NCBI GenBank assembly: GCA_022072055.1 | Contig: JAJVIK010000013.1 | Location: 62,001 to 126,000, forward strand | Direction: 5' to 3' | Source: a bacterium | GTDB lineage: Bacteria; Hinthialibacterota; Hinthialibacteria; OLB16 | DNA: 64,000 bases | Shown here: positions 48,720-58,335 of the stretch, piece by piece | Layout of the letters: each line of letters starts with the position of its first letter | Position numbering within the stretch: the stretch's first letter is position 1 | The notes under the pieces: generated by a model | Databases searched by the model: none | What the model saw: only the letters and a program-made list of their open reading frames with translations | Told to the model about the DNA's origin: nothing | Made by a program: the position numbers and the translations under genes

Positions 48720-49496
48720 GTGGACGAGAGTCCCGCGATAAAAGGCTGTCGGACGAGCATCCGGAGGTTCACCTCTCTTCGGACGGGGATCCTTCTGTTT
48801 CTTGCGTTCATGAACATCTGGGTCTTGTTCGCTGGGTGCGGCCTGGGCGAACGGCGTCGGTCTGGGGTTTACCACACAGTCCGCCCGGGTGAGACCCTCT
48901 CTGGAATTGCCTCAGCCTATGGGACGGGAACGGCCGAATTGGCGAGGGCCAACGGCATCATCGATCCCAATGTGCTCCGGGCCGGGCAGCGATTGTGGAT
49001 CCCGGGTGGACAGGCTCCACAGTGCAGCTCGCTCGATCCAATCGGCCTCGGCTCGAAGGGGATTCCCTTGGGCCTGGGGAGCGGCAAGGGGCGAGCGGCC
49101 AAAGGGTATATGAATTGGCCGATCCAGGGCGAAAGAGTGCTGACAAGCCGCTTCGGGCCGCGGTGGGGAAGGCTCCATAAGGGAGTTGATTTCGCCGCTC
49201 CCCCGGGAACCCCTGTGACCGCCGCGCGGCGGGGGCAGGTGGCTCATGTCGGAAGAGCCGGCGAGGGACCGGGAAGGTCCTATGGGAATTATCTGGTCCT
49301 ACACCACGGGGATGGGCTGTACACCCTCTACGCCCATCTGAAATCGGTGAAGGCGCGGAAGGGACAGTGGGTCTCCACCGGGGATAGAATTGGAGAGGTT
49401 GGGTCCACGGGACGCTCCACGGGACCGCACCTCCACTTTGAAGTGATTGAAGGGATTGTTGAGGTTGACCCGCTCGCCTACCTCCCGGCGGCGTGA
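48720..49496 (+). CDS. Lipoprotein with LysM and M23 peptidase domains
   Basis: 258 residues from a GTG start. A hydrophobic segment (23-39) ends in LFAGC (Cys40), a lipobox-like site, so the mature protein is probably lipid-anchored. LysM is YHTVRPGETLSGIASAYG to AGQRLWIPGG (about 51-95). The M23/LytM part has SRFGPRWGRLHKGVDFAAPPGTPV, an active His/Asp pair, and STGPHLHFEV (zinc His). It cuts or activates peptidoglycan remodelling. It lies 43 bp before dnaG, but the function is unrelated. Confidence 0.85.
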   Translation: MDESPAIKGCRTSIRRFTSLRTGILLFLAFMNIWVLFAGCGLGERRRSGVYHTVRPGETLSGIASAYGTGTAELARANGIIDPNVLRAGQRLWIPGGQAPQCSSLDPIGLGSKGIPLGLGSGKGRAAKGYMNWPIQGERVLTSRFGPRWGRLHKGVDFAAPPGTPVTAARRGQVAHVGRAGEGPGRSYGNYLVLHHGDGLYTLYAHLKSVKARKGQWVSTGDRIGEVGSTGRSTGPHLHFEVIEGIVEVDPLAYLPAA

Positions 49497-49539
49497 GGGC
49501 CTCCGCGACTCCCCTTTTGGCCACGGCAAGAGAACGGGA

Positions 49540-51405
49540 ATGGCTCGAGATCCGCAAATTCAGGAACTCCTTCTGCGCGTGGACTTGGTGGATTTGATCG
49601 GCGGATATCTCAAACTGACCAGGTCCGGGCGGAGCTTCAAGGGGTTGTGCCCTTTTCACGCGGAAAAGACCCCCTCGTTCCATGTGTATCCCACCGATGG
49701 CGCCAAGCCGGGCTTCTACCACTGCTTCGGCTGCAAGAAGGGTGGGGACGCCCTTTCGTTCCTGGTGGAACGAGATGGCTTGAGCTTTCAGGAGGCGCTT
49801 GAACAGCTCGCCAGACGGGTGGGATTCGAGATCCGCCACACCTCAAGCGAGGGACGGCGAAAGTCTCAGAACCGGTTTGAGCTGCTGAATCAGTGCCAGT
49901 CCCATTTTCGCGCCAACCTCCGGCATTCGGAGCGGGGGCGAGCGGCGCGTGAGTACCTGGAACGGCGCCGGGTGGGTTCCGAGCTCTCGGACCGCTTCGG
50001 AATCGGGTTCGCCACCGATGCCTGGGAGGGGCTTGCTCAGCTGCTGTCCTCCTCGAGGGAGTCGCTTGCGCTCGCGGTGGATCAGGGCTTGGTCAGGAAA
50101 AGGGACAACGCTCCGGGGTACTATGACTTCTTCAGGAATCGGCTCATGTTCCCGATCCACAACGCGGCGGGGCAGATCATCGCCTTCGCCGGAAGGGACC
50201 TTTCGGGGGAAACCGGCGCCAAGTACATCAACACCCCGGAAACCGACCTGTTCAAGAAAGGGCGGGTTCTTTACGGCCTCCACCAGGCGCGCGCGCGGAT
50301 CAAGGAAAACCACCGCGCCATCCTGGTGGAGGGGTATTTCGACGCCATCCGGATGCACGCCGCCGGGTTCGAGGAGACAGTCGCTCCCATGGGGACCGCG
50401 GTGACGCGGGAGCATTTCGAGGCCCTGGAGCGAATCGCGGATGAGGTGATCCTGCTCTTTGATGGCGATCCCGCGGGGCGAGCCGCGGCGGCTCGGAGCC
50501 TCCATCAGGCGTGGGACCTGAACGTGAGGACTTTGGTAGCCTTACTTCCGCCAGGGGTGGATCCGGATGAGTTCCTGCTCGCTCATCCGAAGGAGGAAAT
50601 GGAGTCCATTCTGGACTTGTCCCAACCCGCTTTCGCCTATTTTGTCGATAGCGTGGTTGAGCAGCATGGGCCCGACTCGCCGGAAGCGGTGCGCAAGACC
50701 ATCGCCACAGTCTTCGAATCGCTTTCGGAGGTGCGCTCAATGAGCGCTCTGGAGTACCGTCTACGGGAGCTCGCGGAACGCCTCGACATCTCCCTTGAGG
50801 CGCTCCGTCAAGATTGGACTCAGTTCGCTCGGTCCCGGACGAAAAGGAAGGTCGGGAACGAGCCGACGGAGGGGCCGATAGGAGCTGTTTCGGCGGGGGA
50901 GGGGGCGGTCGCGGACTCCCGGCTGCGCGAGGCGCGCCGCGGACTTCATACCCTTCTCCTCCAGGATGAGGGTAAAATGGAGGAGAAATCGGGGGTCAAC
51001 CTCGGAAGCCACCCCCGCGCGCGGGAGAGACTCAAGGAAATGCTGGAGATTCTTCCCCAGGATGCCGAGGATGGCTTGGCGCTCTTTCTGAAGGCCTACC
51101 TGGAGGAGGGTCAGCCCTCGGCCCGACGTGTCTGGGATGAGCGCGGGGCGGATGAGCTGGTTTGGGAGGTTGAGGCCATCCTGCGTGAGGAGCGGATTCC
51201 GGAAAACCCGCTGAGAACCCTCGAGGATTACGCCGACACCTTGCGTGTCGCTCACCTGGACGCCCAGATACGGAGTCACACGGTGGAGCTCAGGGCCGCG
51301 GAGCGTTCCTCGCGGTGGGATGATGTGGGGCGACTGGCTTCAAGGTTGGACGAGCTGGTCAAGGAAAAGAAATCGATTTTGTCCAAGTGCAGGGAGGTCC
51401 GGTAA
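49540..51405 (+). CDS. dnaG: DNA primase
   Basis: 621 residues. The zinc-binding CHC2 domain is at residues 34-66 (CPFH, then HCFGC: C37, H40, C62, C65). The TOPRIM core shows [11 protein letters not shown] and DGDPAGRAA with the conserved acidic residues, and the C-terminal helicase-interacting part is charged and helical. It synthesises RNA primers in the replisome. The start at 49540 is the first Met of the usual N-terminus ([23 protein letters not shown]). Its stop is 5 bp upstream of the rpoD start, the standard macromolecular-synthesis operon. Confidence 0.96.
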   Translation: MARDPQIQELLLRVDLVDLIGGYLKLTRSGRSFKGLCPFHAEKTPSFHVYPTDGAKPGFYHCFGCKKGGDALSFLVERDGLSFQEALEQLARRVGFEIRHTSSEGRRKSQNRFELLNQCQSHFRANLRHSERGRAAREYLERRRVGSELSDRFGIGFATDAWEGLAQLLSSSRESLALAVDQGLVRKRDNAPGYYDFFRNRLMFPIHNAAGQIIAFAGRDLSGETGAKYINTPETDLFKKGRVLYGLHQARARIKENHRAILVEGYFDAIRMHAAGFEETVAPMGTAVTREHFEALERIADEVILLFDGDPAGRAAAARSLHQAWDLNVRTLVALLPPGVDPDEFLLAHPKEEMESILDLSQPAFAYFVDSVVEQHGPDSPEAVRKTIATVFESLSEVRSMSALEYRLRELAERLDISLEALRQDWTQFARSRTKRKVGNEPTEGPIGAVSAGEGAVADSRLREARRGLHTLLLQDEGKMEEKSGVNLGSHPRARERLKEMLEILPQDAEDGLALFLKAYLEEGQPSARRVWDERGADELVWEVEAILREERIPENPLRTLEDYADTLRVAHLDAQIRSHTVELRAAERSSRWDDVGRLASRLDELVKEKKSILSKCREVR

Positions 51406-51410
51406 AGGCA

Positions 51411-53513
51411 ATGCCCACGGCAAAGAAGAAGACGGTGAAGAAAGCGGCGGCCAAGAAGAAGGTCGCCCCGAAAAAGGCGGCGGCCAAGGCGCCCTCAAAG
51501 CAGAGTTCGCCAAAGCGGGCCAAGGTCGACAAGCCGGTCAAGGCCTTGGCTCCCGCGAAGAAGCAGGTCGCCAAACCCAAGGCTTCCGCCCCTGCCTCCA
51601 AGGCCCAGCCAGTCCGTGAGCGACAGGACTCCAAGCCCCCATCCGCCAAGGTGCGTGAGTCGCTCACCGGCGACATGGAGAAGCTGCTGGAGATCTTCAA
51701 GACCCAAGGGCACCTGACCTACGACGATGTCAACCGGGTGCTCACCGAGGAAATGGTCACGGTGGATGAGCTCGACCGGATCCACAAATTCCTCGAGGAC
51801 CGGAAGATCCCGATCCACGACACCTACACGGATGAGAAACGCGCCAAGGCATCCGCCCGCCAGGTCCTGCCGGAGAAGGACGCCCTGGTTCCCCGCACGG
51901 TCACCGAGCGAACTCGCGTGGATGATCCCGTGCGCCTGTATCTGCGCGAGATGGGGCGGGTCCAGCTCCTCAATCGCGAGGAAGAGGTGCTGCTCGCCAA
52001 GAAGATCGAGGATGGCCGCTTCAAGGTCTGCCGCGCCATCGCCTGGTCCAAGCTCACCATCGATAAGATGGAGGAGATCATCCAGGGAATCGAGAATTTC
52101 CTGACTCAGAGCCAGCTTCCCGAGCCGGAGGGGACGGAACCCGATCCCGAGGCCGCCCAGGAGGAGAGCGCGCCGGTTGAGGAGCCGCAGGAAATCCTCC
52201 CCAAGGTCAAGATCGAGGATGTCCTTCAGAACTATGTCACCCACCAGGATGACCAGGAGATCGACCGGGATGAAATCCTCGCCGACCTCAAGGTGAAGCT
52301 CAAGCAGCTCAAACGAACCGCCGCCGAGCTCACCAAGCTCAATGACGGTGTCCGGCTTGGGAAGCTTTCAACCTCCGAGCGCAATAAGCTCCTCCGCGAG
52401 GCCCGTAAGAAAGAGGAGCGCGCGGGTCACATCCTGATCAACATGCGCTTCGACCACGAGCTCCTGGGCCGGGTGGCCGAGCAGATTCGGATCGAGCATG
52501 GCAAGGCGCGCCGCCTCCAGGATGAAATCGACGCGATCGACCGTCGTCTCAAACCCCATGACCTGAACGCCGCCAAGCTGGTGGCGGAGGTGAACAAGCT
52601 CGCCCCGGAGGGCGGCCGGAAGACCCAGATGGAGGAGCGACTGCGCAAGGACCGCTCCCAGCTCTTCCGCGAGCGCGACCGGATTCTGGAACTTCAGGTC
52701 GGGATCCGCGAGGTCGAGGACCGCACCGGCATGAGCATGGAGGACCTCAAGCGGGTCGATCAGGAAATCGCCCTTGGCGAGGAAGTGGCCCGTTCCGCGA
52801 AGAATGAGGTGGTGGAGGCCAATCTTCGCCTGGTGGTCAGCATCGCCAAGAATTACACCAACCGCGGGCTACAGTTTCTGGACCTGATCCAAGAGGGCAA
52901 CATCGGCCTGATGCGCGCGGTGGACAAGTTCGAGTACCGTCGCGGCTACAAATTCTCAACCTACGCCACCTGGTGGATTCGTCAGGCGGTGACTCGCGCC
53001 ATCGCGGACCAGGCGCGCACCATCCGGATCCCGGTCCACATGATCGAGACCATCAACAAGATGACCCGGGTGAGCCGTCGATTGGTTCAGGAGCTGGGGC
53101 GCGAACCGACCCCCGAGGAGATCGCGGAGCGGATGGACATGCCCGCGGACAAGGTCCGCGCGGTGTTCAAGATCAGCCAGCAGCCGGTGGCGTTGGAGAC
53201 TCCCATCGGGGATGAGGGCGACACGAGCTTCGGGGATTTCATCCCGGACACTCGGGTCATTTCGCCCTCAACCGCCACGACCGACAATATCATGCAGTCG
53301 CAGTTGGAAGACATCCTCTCGACCCTCACCGAGCGCGAGGAAACGGTCATTCGCCTGCGTTTCGGGATCGGGGATGGGTATCCGCGCACGCTGGAGGAGG
53401 TCGGCAACAAATTCGGCGTCACCCGCGAGCGCGTGCGGCAGATCGAAACCAAGGCGCTCCGCAAGCTGCGCCACCCGACCCGGAGCCGGAAGCTGCGGGA
53501 GTATTTGGATTGA
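51411..53513 (+). CDS. rpoD: Primary RNA polymerase sigma-70 factor RpoD
   Basis: 700 residues. The first ~75 residues are Lys/Ala/Pro-rich, a histone-H1-like tail ([21 protein letters not shown]), before region 1.1 ([21 protein letters not shown]). Regions 1.2 ([22 protein letters not shown]), 2 ([60 protein letters not shown]), 3 and 4.2 ([23 protein letters not shown]) are all canonical. A long acidic insert between 1.2 and 2 is present as in most primary sigmas. It recognises -35/-10 promoters as the housekeeping factor. Confidence 0.96.
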   Translation: MPTAKKKTVKKAAAKKKVAPKKAAAKAPSKQSSPKRAKVDKPVKALAPAKKQVAKPKASAPASKAQPVRERQDSKPPSAKVRESLTGDMEKLLEIFKTQGHLTYDDVNRVLTEEMVTVDELDRIHKFLEDRKIPIHDTYTDEKRAKASARQVLPEKDALVPRTVTERTRVDDPVRLYLREMGRVQLLNREEEVLLAKKIEDGRFKVCRAIAWSKLTIDKMEEIIQGIENFLTQSQLPEPEGTEPDPEAAQEESAPVEEPQEILPKVKIEDVLQNYVTHQDDQEIDRDEILADLKVKLKQLKRTAAELTKLNDGVRLGKLSTSERNKLLREARKKEERAGHILINMRFDHELLGRVAEQIRIEHGKARRLQDEIDAIDRRLKPHDLNAAKLVAEVNKLAPEGGRKTQMEERLRKDRSQLFRERDRILELQVGIREVEDRTGMSMEDLKRVDQEIALGEEVARSAKNEVVEANLRLVVSIAKNYTNRGLQFLDLIQEGNIGLMRAVDKFEYRRGYKFSTYATWWIRQAVTRAIADQARTIRIPVHMIETINKMTRVSRRLVQELGREPTPEEIAERMDMPADKVRAVFKISQQPVALETPIGDEGDTSFGDFIPDTRVISPSTATTDNIMQSQLEDILSTLTEREETVIRLRFGIGDGYPRTLEEVGNKFGVTRERVRQIETKALRKLRHPTRSRKLREYLD

Positions 53514-53653
53514 GGGGAGCGTACCGGTTCTTCCCTCTGTTTCCGACCACCGCGTGGCTCCAACCATGTCCGAAGCGTTCCCTCATGGTCGCGGCGCGGT
53601 AGGGAGGCCGCGCTCCAAGCTAGCGGGAGGTCCGTTTTCTGGGCTGACTGAGC

Positions 53654-54487
53654 CTACATCCACCTCCGCAGCGCCTCGGCGGTCCTGGCGACCGCCTCTT
53701 CATCCGGGAGCGCGTTGAGCTCTTCATTGAACGGCTCGACCGTCACCGGGCCGTCGTACCCGATGCCGCGAAGGCCATCGAAAAAGGAAACCAAATCGAT
53801 CACCCCGGTGTTCCCGGGAAGACAGCGGCGGTTGTCGGGGAGCTCGTCGGTGGGAGTCCCCTCGGGACTGTCATTGACATGGACATCGACCACAAGGCTG
53901 TTGTCCAGCAGATCAAAGAGCGCTGGCGTGCCATGCGAGGTATGCCAGTGCCAGGCGTCCAGCAACAGCCCGGTGCCCGGTATTCCAATCGCTTCCGCAA
54001 GTTCGAGCATCCGTTCCGCCGTGAAGATCCCATCGCTCTCCAGCCCAAGGTCACGCCGGATTGTCTTCGGCCCCAAGAACTCCAGCCCCAGGCGAATCCC
54101 ATTCTCCACCAGGACTTGAGCGCACTTTCCCAGACGGTCCCTGAGGAGCTCGAAATATTCGGCCTCGCTCATCCCTTTCCTTCCAGGCAGAACCCAAGTC
54201 GAGCAACGCTGGACCCCGACCGCGGCCATCGCGCGGGCCTGGGCGGGGAATCCCAGGATGTCCCGCTCAAACGCGGCGTCCTCATTGCGGTAATCCACGG
54301 GCAGTCCGAACACCGAGGGCTGGATCGAATACGATTGCAGCAGAGCGGAAGTCCTCTCGGGGCCGTTCAAGATGACCTCTTGGAGCGGAACGGAGACCCC
54401 CTCGAATCCATACTTCGCGGCCCATGCGACCACCTGCTCAAAAGAGGCGCTGACTCCAATCGCGCCGCCATCCAGGGAACGAAACAT
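53654..54487 (-). CDS. Sugar phosphate isomerase/epimerase-like TIM-barrel protein
   Basis: 277 residues of the AP-endonuclease-2-like family. Metal ligands can be seen as LGLEFLGPKT, GLLLDAWHWHTS, VDVHVNDSPEGTP and VTVEPFN. It would isomerise or epimerise a sugar or sugar phosphate, substrate unknown. It lies downstream of a DUF1015 gene (18 bp gap) and probably in the same operon. No signal peptide is visible, so it is cytosolic. Confidence 0.82.
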   Translation of the reverse strand: MFRSLDGGAIGVSASFEQVVAWAAKYGFEGVSVPLQEVILNGPERTSALLQSYSIQPSVFGLPVDYRNEDAAFERDILGFPAQARAMAAVGVQRCSTWVLPGRKGMSEAEYFELLRDRLGKCAQVLVENGIRLGLEFLGPKTIRRDLGLESDGIFTAERMLELAEAIGIPGTGLLLDAWHWHTSHGTPALFDLLDNSLVVDVHVNDSPEGTPTDELPDNRRCLPGNTGVIDLVSFFDGLRGIGYDGPVTVEPFNEELNALPDEEAVARTAEALRRWM

Positions 54488-54505
54488 GTTGGGGCCTCCT
54501 CTTGG

Positions 54506-55801
54506 TTATGGGTGCAGATAAGCCGCCACTCCCGACAGGACCTTGGGGAAGAAGTCGGTGGATTTCTGCGGCATGCGGTGTCCGCTCTCGGCCACTCGCT
54601 TGACTTCCTCGGGTAATGTCCCGCGCAGCAGGAAGGCCACATCGTATCCCCCCTCTGAAAGCCCGCCGGCCACTTCCTCGCCCGTGCGGACATAAGCGAT
54701 CCGATCGGGCGCGCCCTCTTCCTGGCGAATTCCGAGGAGCTTGCCGAGAAGGACCTGGTGGAGCCACACCACGGGAAGGTCACGGAGCGGCTCAGCCACT
54801 TCCGGGGGGAGTAGCGATTTCAGCTTTTCCCGGTCCCGCAGATGGAGCAACCGGATGGAATGGCGCGTGACAAAGGCCAGTGCTTCCCTGCCCTCCTTGG
54901 CCCCCGCTAGGGCCATCGCCCCCTCGGTCAGGGTATCGGGAGTCACCATACCTGGAAACTCTTCCACCTCGAAGAAATCCTTGGCGCGCGACAGGAAAGA
55001 CTCAATGTCGGATTGGGTCACCCCTTTCACGAGGCGATGCGTGGGGAGGATAACCAGTCCCGGATCCTCGATGGCTGTGAAGTAGACCAGGATGTAATCG
55101 GATGCCTGTGGGGTGGGATCGCCCGGATTTGCCGCCCGGCATTCATCGCGATAGTTCTGCCCGGTCTCAAAGCGATGATGCCCATCGGCGATCAGGAGCT
55201 TCTGGCTTTCGACAACCTCCTTCAGGACTCGGACGGCCTCCGGGGAATCGAGGAGGGCAAGTTCGTTTCGATGCTCATGAAGGTCGGTGAACTCAACCTG
55301 CGTCGGGGTCTGCTCAAGTTCCTGAAGGACCTTCCCGCTTGGATCGGAGTAGAGGACAAAGATCGGTTCGGGGGTCCCACGCACCGCGCGGTAAAGGAGC
55401 AGACGGTCCGCCTTGTGCTCCGAGAAAGTCCTTTCGTGAGGGAGGACCTCCTCTTCGTCTCTCTCGGGAAGCCGGAGCAGCGCGAAGAACCCGCTTCGCC
55501 GGCGGTTTTGGCCGGTGAGGGGGCAAGTGTAGCGCTGACGATAGACCAGGACCTTTTCCCTTTCTTCCTCCTTCAGAACACCCTCGGCCAGCCAGCCGCG
55601 AAGGGTCGATGCGGCCTTATCGTGGTATTTGTGGTCGGCGAGACTCGTTCCGATCACGGCGCGGACGAAGTTCTGGGGATGCCTGGCGCGCAGCTCGGCA
55701 ATCAACTCATCCGTGACCTTATCGTAAGGCGGGCAAACCACCTGAGAAAGAAGCGCGGACTCAAAGGGATAGTGAATGACTTGAAACGGCCTGATTTCCA
55801 T
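54506..55801 (-). CDS. DUF1015 domain protein
   Basis: 431 residues; the signature VVCPPYDKVTDELIAELRARHPQNFVRAVIG and ADGHHRFETGQNYRDE are typical of DUF1015. Family members are sometimes described as HTH-like or SpoU-associated, but no activity is established. The protein is soluble and acidic in its C-terminal half. It is the middle gene of a DUF72, DUF1015, isomerase-like series on the minus strand, 92 bp after DUF72 and 18 bp before the isomerase-like gene. Confidence 0.8.
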   Translation of the reverse strand: MEIRPFQVIHYPFESALLSQVVCPPYDKVTDELIAELRARHPQNFVRAVIGTSLADHKYHDKAASTLRGWLAEGVLKEEEREKVLVYRQRYTCPLTGQNRRRSGFFALLRLPERDEEEVLPHERTFSEHKADRLLLYRAVRGTPEPIFVLYSDPSGKVLQELEQTPTQVEFTDLHEHRNELALLDSPEAVRVLKEVVESQKLLIADGHHRFETGQNYRDECRAANPGDPTPQASDYILVYFTAIEDPGLVILPTHRLVKGVTQSDIESFLSRAKDFFEVEEFPGMVTPDTLTEGAMALAGAKEGREALAFVTRHSIRLLHLRDREKLKSLLPPEVAEPLRDLPVVWLHQVLLGKLLGIRQEEGAPDRIAYVRTGEEVAGGLSEGGYDVAFLLRGTLPEEVKRVAESGHRMPQKSTDFFPKVLSGVAAYLHP

Positions 55802-55893
55802 GAACTGACCTCAATTGTGGCGGCGATCAAAGGAATGCGCGGCAAGGGGAAAGGCTACCACAGGGTCGGTTGGTTCCAAGAGGTGAGTGGCCT

Positions 55894-56871
55894 TCAGGCG
55901 CGGGGGAGCGGCGCGAGGGTCAGCGCCTCCTCAATGGCCTGGATAGTGATGGGCGCGCACCCCTCGGAGCGATTGTTGACCAGAATGTATCCGGGAAGTC
56001 GCAGCCGGATGGCCTCGTGACACATGGCGACGACATCGCCGCGCATTTCGGGAAGGACATTCTCGGGAAGGAGTCGGTTATAGGGGCTGAACTTCTTCTT
56101 GGCCGCTTCATAACGCATTCCGAGGGGGGTGAGGATGCGCGAGATGACGCGGTCCCCGGCGAATCCCCCTCGCCTCATCTGCTCCGCGAGCGACGGCATC
56201 CGGTCCCAATGGTTAAAGACATGGCTCACCCCCGCGGAGCGCAGAATCGAAAAGTAGGGATCTGCCAGGAGTTTGGGTTCCCGAATCTCCACCGCATAGG
56301 GGAAGCCTTTCGGAAGGGTGTGCAGGAAGCCCTCCAAGCGTGTGAGAAACCGGCCTGGATTTCGGGCATTCGAGGCTCTGAACTCAAACAGAAAGGCGGC
56401 CACGCGCTTCTCGAAACCGGCTTCGAGAAACGGGTTGAGGAACTGTTCGCGGAACAGTTCCACGCTCAGGAAGTTGGGGTTCTCCCTGCCCGCCTCCCGA
56501 CGCGGATTCCGACTCTGGTCGGTCTTCTCGAAGCGCTCAACGGTAAGCTCATCCCAGACTTTGAAGACCATCGCAAATCGGGGTGGGAGGAATTCAAGCC
56601 AGGAGACCAGGGTTCGCGCCTCCGGGGGGGAGTAGAAGGTGAAGTCCGCGCCGACTGTCGAGAATCGTGGGTCGCGAACATACTCGCGAAGGTAATCCGT
56701 GGAGTTCCTGTGCTTCTTTGAGTACACGATCCCCACCCACCCGGGATAGGCCCAGGTGCTGGTTCCGAAGTGGATTCTCGAAAGAGGTTCGGCACGGTCT
56801 CGCCAAGGGTCCCTGACCGAGTCCTCATCCCAAAGGAGCTCCTGAGGCGCGGGGGTGTGTCTCTTGGGCAT
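55894..56871 (-). CDS. DUF72 domain protein
   Basis: 325 residues from the ATG at 56871 (a TTG start at 56913 is possible). FGTSTWAYPGWVGIVYSKKH, the first beta strand with GTS and W residues, marks the DUF72 TIM-barrel-like family, and YAVEIREPKLLAD and YILVNNRSEGCAP follow. Function is unknown. It is divergent from the FecR-GspG hybrid gene. Confidence 0.82.
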   Translation of the reverse strand: MPKRHTPAPQELLWDEDSVRDPWRDRAEPLSRIHFGTSTWAYPGWVGIVYSKKHRNSTDYLREYVRDPRFSTVGADFTFYSPPEARTLVSWLEFLPPRFAMVFKVWDELTVERFEKTDQSRNPRREAGRENPNFLSVELFREQFLNPFLEAGFEKRVAAFLFEFRASNARNPGRFLTRLEGFLHTLPKGFPYAVEIREPKLLADPYFSILRSAGVSHVFNHWDRMPSLAEQMRRGGFAGDRVISRILTPLGMRYEAAKKKFSPYNRLLPENVLPEMRGDVVAMCHEAIRLRLPGYILVNNRSEGCAPITIQAIEEALTLAPLPRA

Positions 56872-56961
56872 GTGCGGGTCCAGGCCATTCTCCTGACAGC
56901 GCGGGAGCCCCAAACTCGTCTTGTTGATTAAGGGGCTTAGGCCTATTATTGCGGTGATCCG

Positions 56962-58326
56962 GTGAAAAGATTAACCCCACTCCTGTGCCTTCTGCTTTCA
57001 GCCTCGGCCTCCCTGGCTCAAGAGCCCGCCGGCCCGAAGGTCGCGGACGCCTCCAGCGTGGACAAGATTGTTTTCAAGAACGGCACGGTCTTCGAGGGGC
57101 AGATTGTCCAAGGCGCGAAGACTCTGATTGATGATCCGAACCGGTATGAGATCATTCTATCCACGGGGCAGACCGTTTCGATTGAGGACACCGGTCAGAT
57201 CGATTCGGTGGTGATGGACGGTCAACGACTCGATGATCCGCTCCGCCGAGGCGGACGCGGGAAGCTGCTTGAAATGTTGGAAGCCTATCAGAGCAGGACT
57301 TCGGCCATGACCGAGGAGGAAAAGAAGAAGGCCCTGAGCGCCGTCATGGATTGGTTCGTGGGAGATGTGGCCAAGGTGGAGAAGGGACAGACCGAGCCGG
57401 TCCCCCTGACCGGCGGGGGTCGGGTGTACGCTGAGGAAGAGGTGCGCCTCAGCCCGGCGGCGCGCGCGCGTTTCCTGGTCGCCGGGCGGCTCAGGCTGGG
57501 TCTTGAGGAAGGAACAAGCCTGCAGATCCGGGACCTCCAGGCCGACCCGGCCTCGGGGAGGCTTGCCCTTGAGGTCGAGCTGCTTTCGGGTATTGCCTGG
57601 CTTGAATCCGTTTCCACCCAACAGGCGGGAGGGCGGATCGAGGTCCGCGCCGAAGGCCTCCGGATACAAATGGCCGAGGGGCTTTTCCGCGTGGAGCAAG
57701 CCGAGGATTCAAGCATTGTCTTGTCCCACTTCCGCGGTCCGGAGGTGGTTGTCGAGCGCATCATGGATGGGCAGCAGATCAATTCGCCCTCCGAAACCCG
57801 TTTCACTTTCAGTCCGGACATCCTCCAAGGAAAGGCGCCCTTCAATCCGCTAAGGGAGCGGATCTCGGATTCCAATTCGTGGCTCGAATTCACCTCATGG
57901 AAGCCGATGGAAAGCAAGGTGCCGGTACGCTTCACCCTGGTGGGCAAACCCAAGATGGCCCCACAGCCGCCCGCCCCGATCCTCGGGTTGTCCACGGAGC
58001 GGTTTGTTTTCCAGGACTTGCAGCCGATCGCGATTTCCGCCTTCGCCCCGCTCATCCAGGCGTACCGCGCGGGCCTGCAGAAATTCATCGCGGACGTGGG
58101 CCGTCCCCCCACCGAGGAGGAGGGCCTGGCGGCGCTCCGGACAGCTCCCGCCGGGGTGGACACCTGGAAGGGCCCGTATCTCTCGGCGGACATCCCGGAA
58201 ACGGACCCGTGGAACCGACCGCTGCGCTATTCCGTGATCCAGACCGCCAACAGCCGCTTGTTCAACCTTTATAGTGTCGGGGAAAACGGCATCGACGAGC
58301 AGGGGCTGGGGGACGATCTGCGGTAG
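56962..58326 (+). CDS. Secreted FecR-domain protein with a GspG-like C-terminus
   Basis: 454 residues with a signal peptide (MKRLTPLLCLLLSASASLAQ). A FecR-like beta domain spans about 150-275 (VYAEEEVRLSPAARARFLVAGRLRLGLEEGTSLQIRD, VEVELLSGIAWLES). Residues ~370-454 end with YRAGLQKFIADVGRPPTEEEGLAALRT, WKGPYLSADIPETDPWNRPLRYSVI and LFNLYSVGENGIDEQGLGDD, which closely follow the globular calcium-binding part of the major pseudopilin GspG but without the N-terminal pilin helix. It may bind the secretion pseudopilus in the periplasm. It precedes the STAS-PAS gene by 9 bp. Confidence 0.75.
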   Translation: MKRLTPLLCLLLSASASLAQEPAGPKVADASSVDKIVFKNGTVFEGQIVQGAKTLIDDPNRYEIILSTGQTVSIEDTGQIDSVVMDGQRLDDPLRRGGRGKLLEMLEAYQSRTSAMTEEEKKKALSAVMDWFVGDVAKVEKGQTEPVPLTGGGRVYAEEEVRLSPAARARFLVAGRLRLGLEEGTSLQIRDLQADPASGRLALEVELLSGIAWLESVSTQQAGGRIEVRAEGLRIQMAEGLFRVEQAEDSSIVLSHFRGPEVVVERIMDGQQINSPSETRFTFSPDILQGKAPFNPLRERISDSNSWLEFTSWKPMESKVPVRFTLVGKPKMAPQPPAPILGLSTERFVFQDLQPIAISAFAPLIQAYRAGLQKFIADVGRPPTEEEGLAALRTAPAGVDTWKGPYLSADIPETDPWNRPLRYSVIQTANSRLFNLYSVGENGIDEQGLGDDLR

Positions 58327-58335
58327 GCCCGGCCC

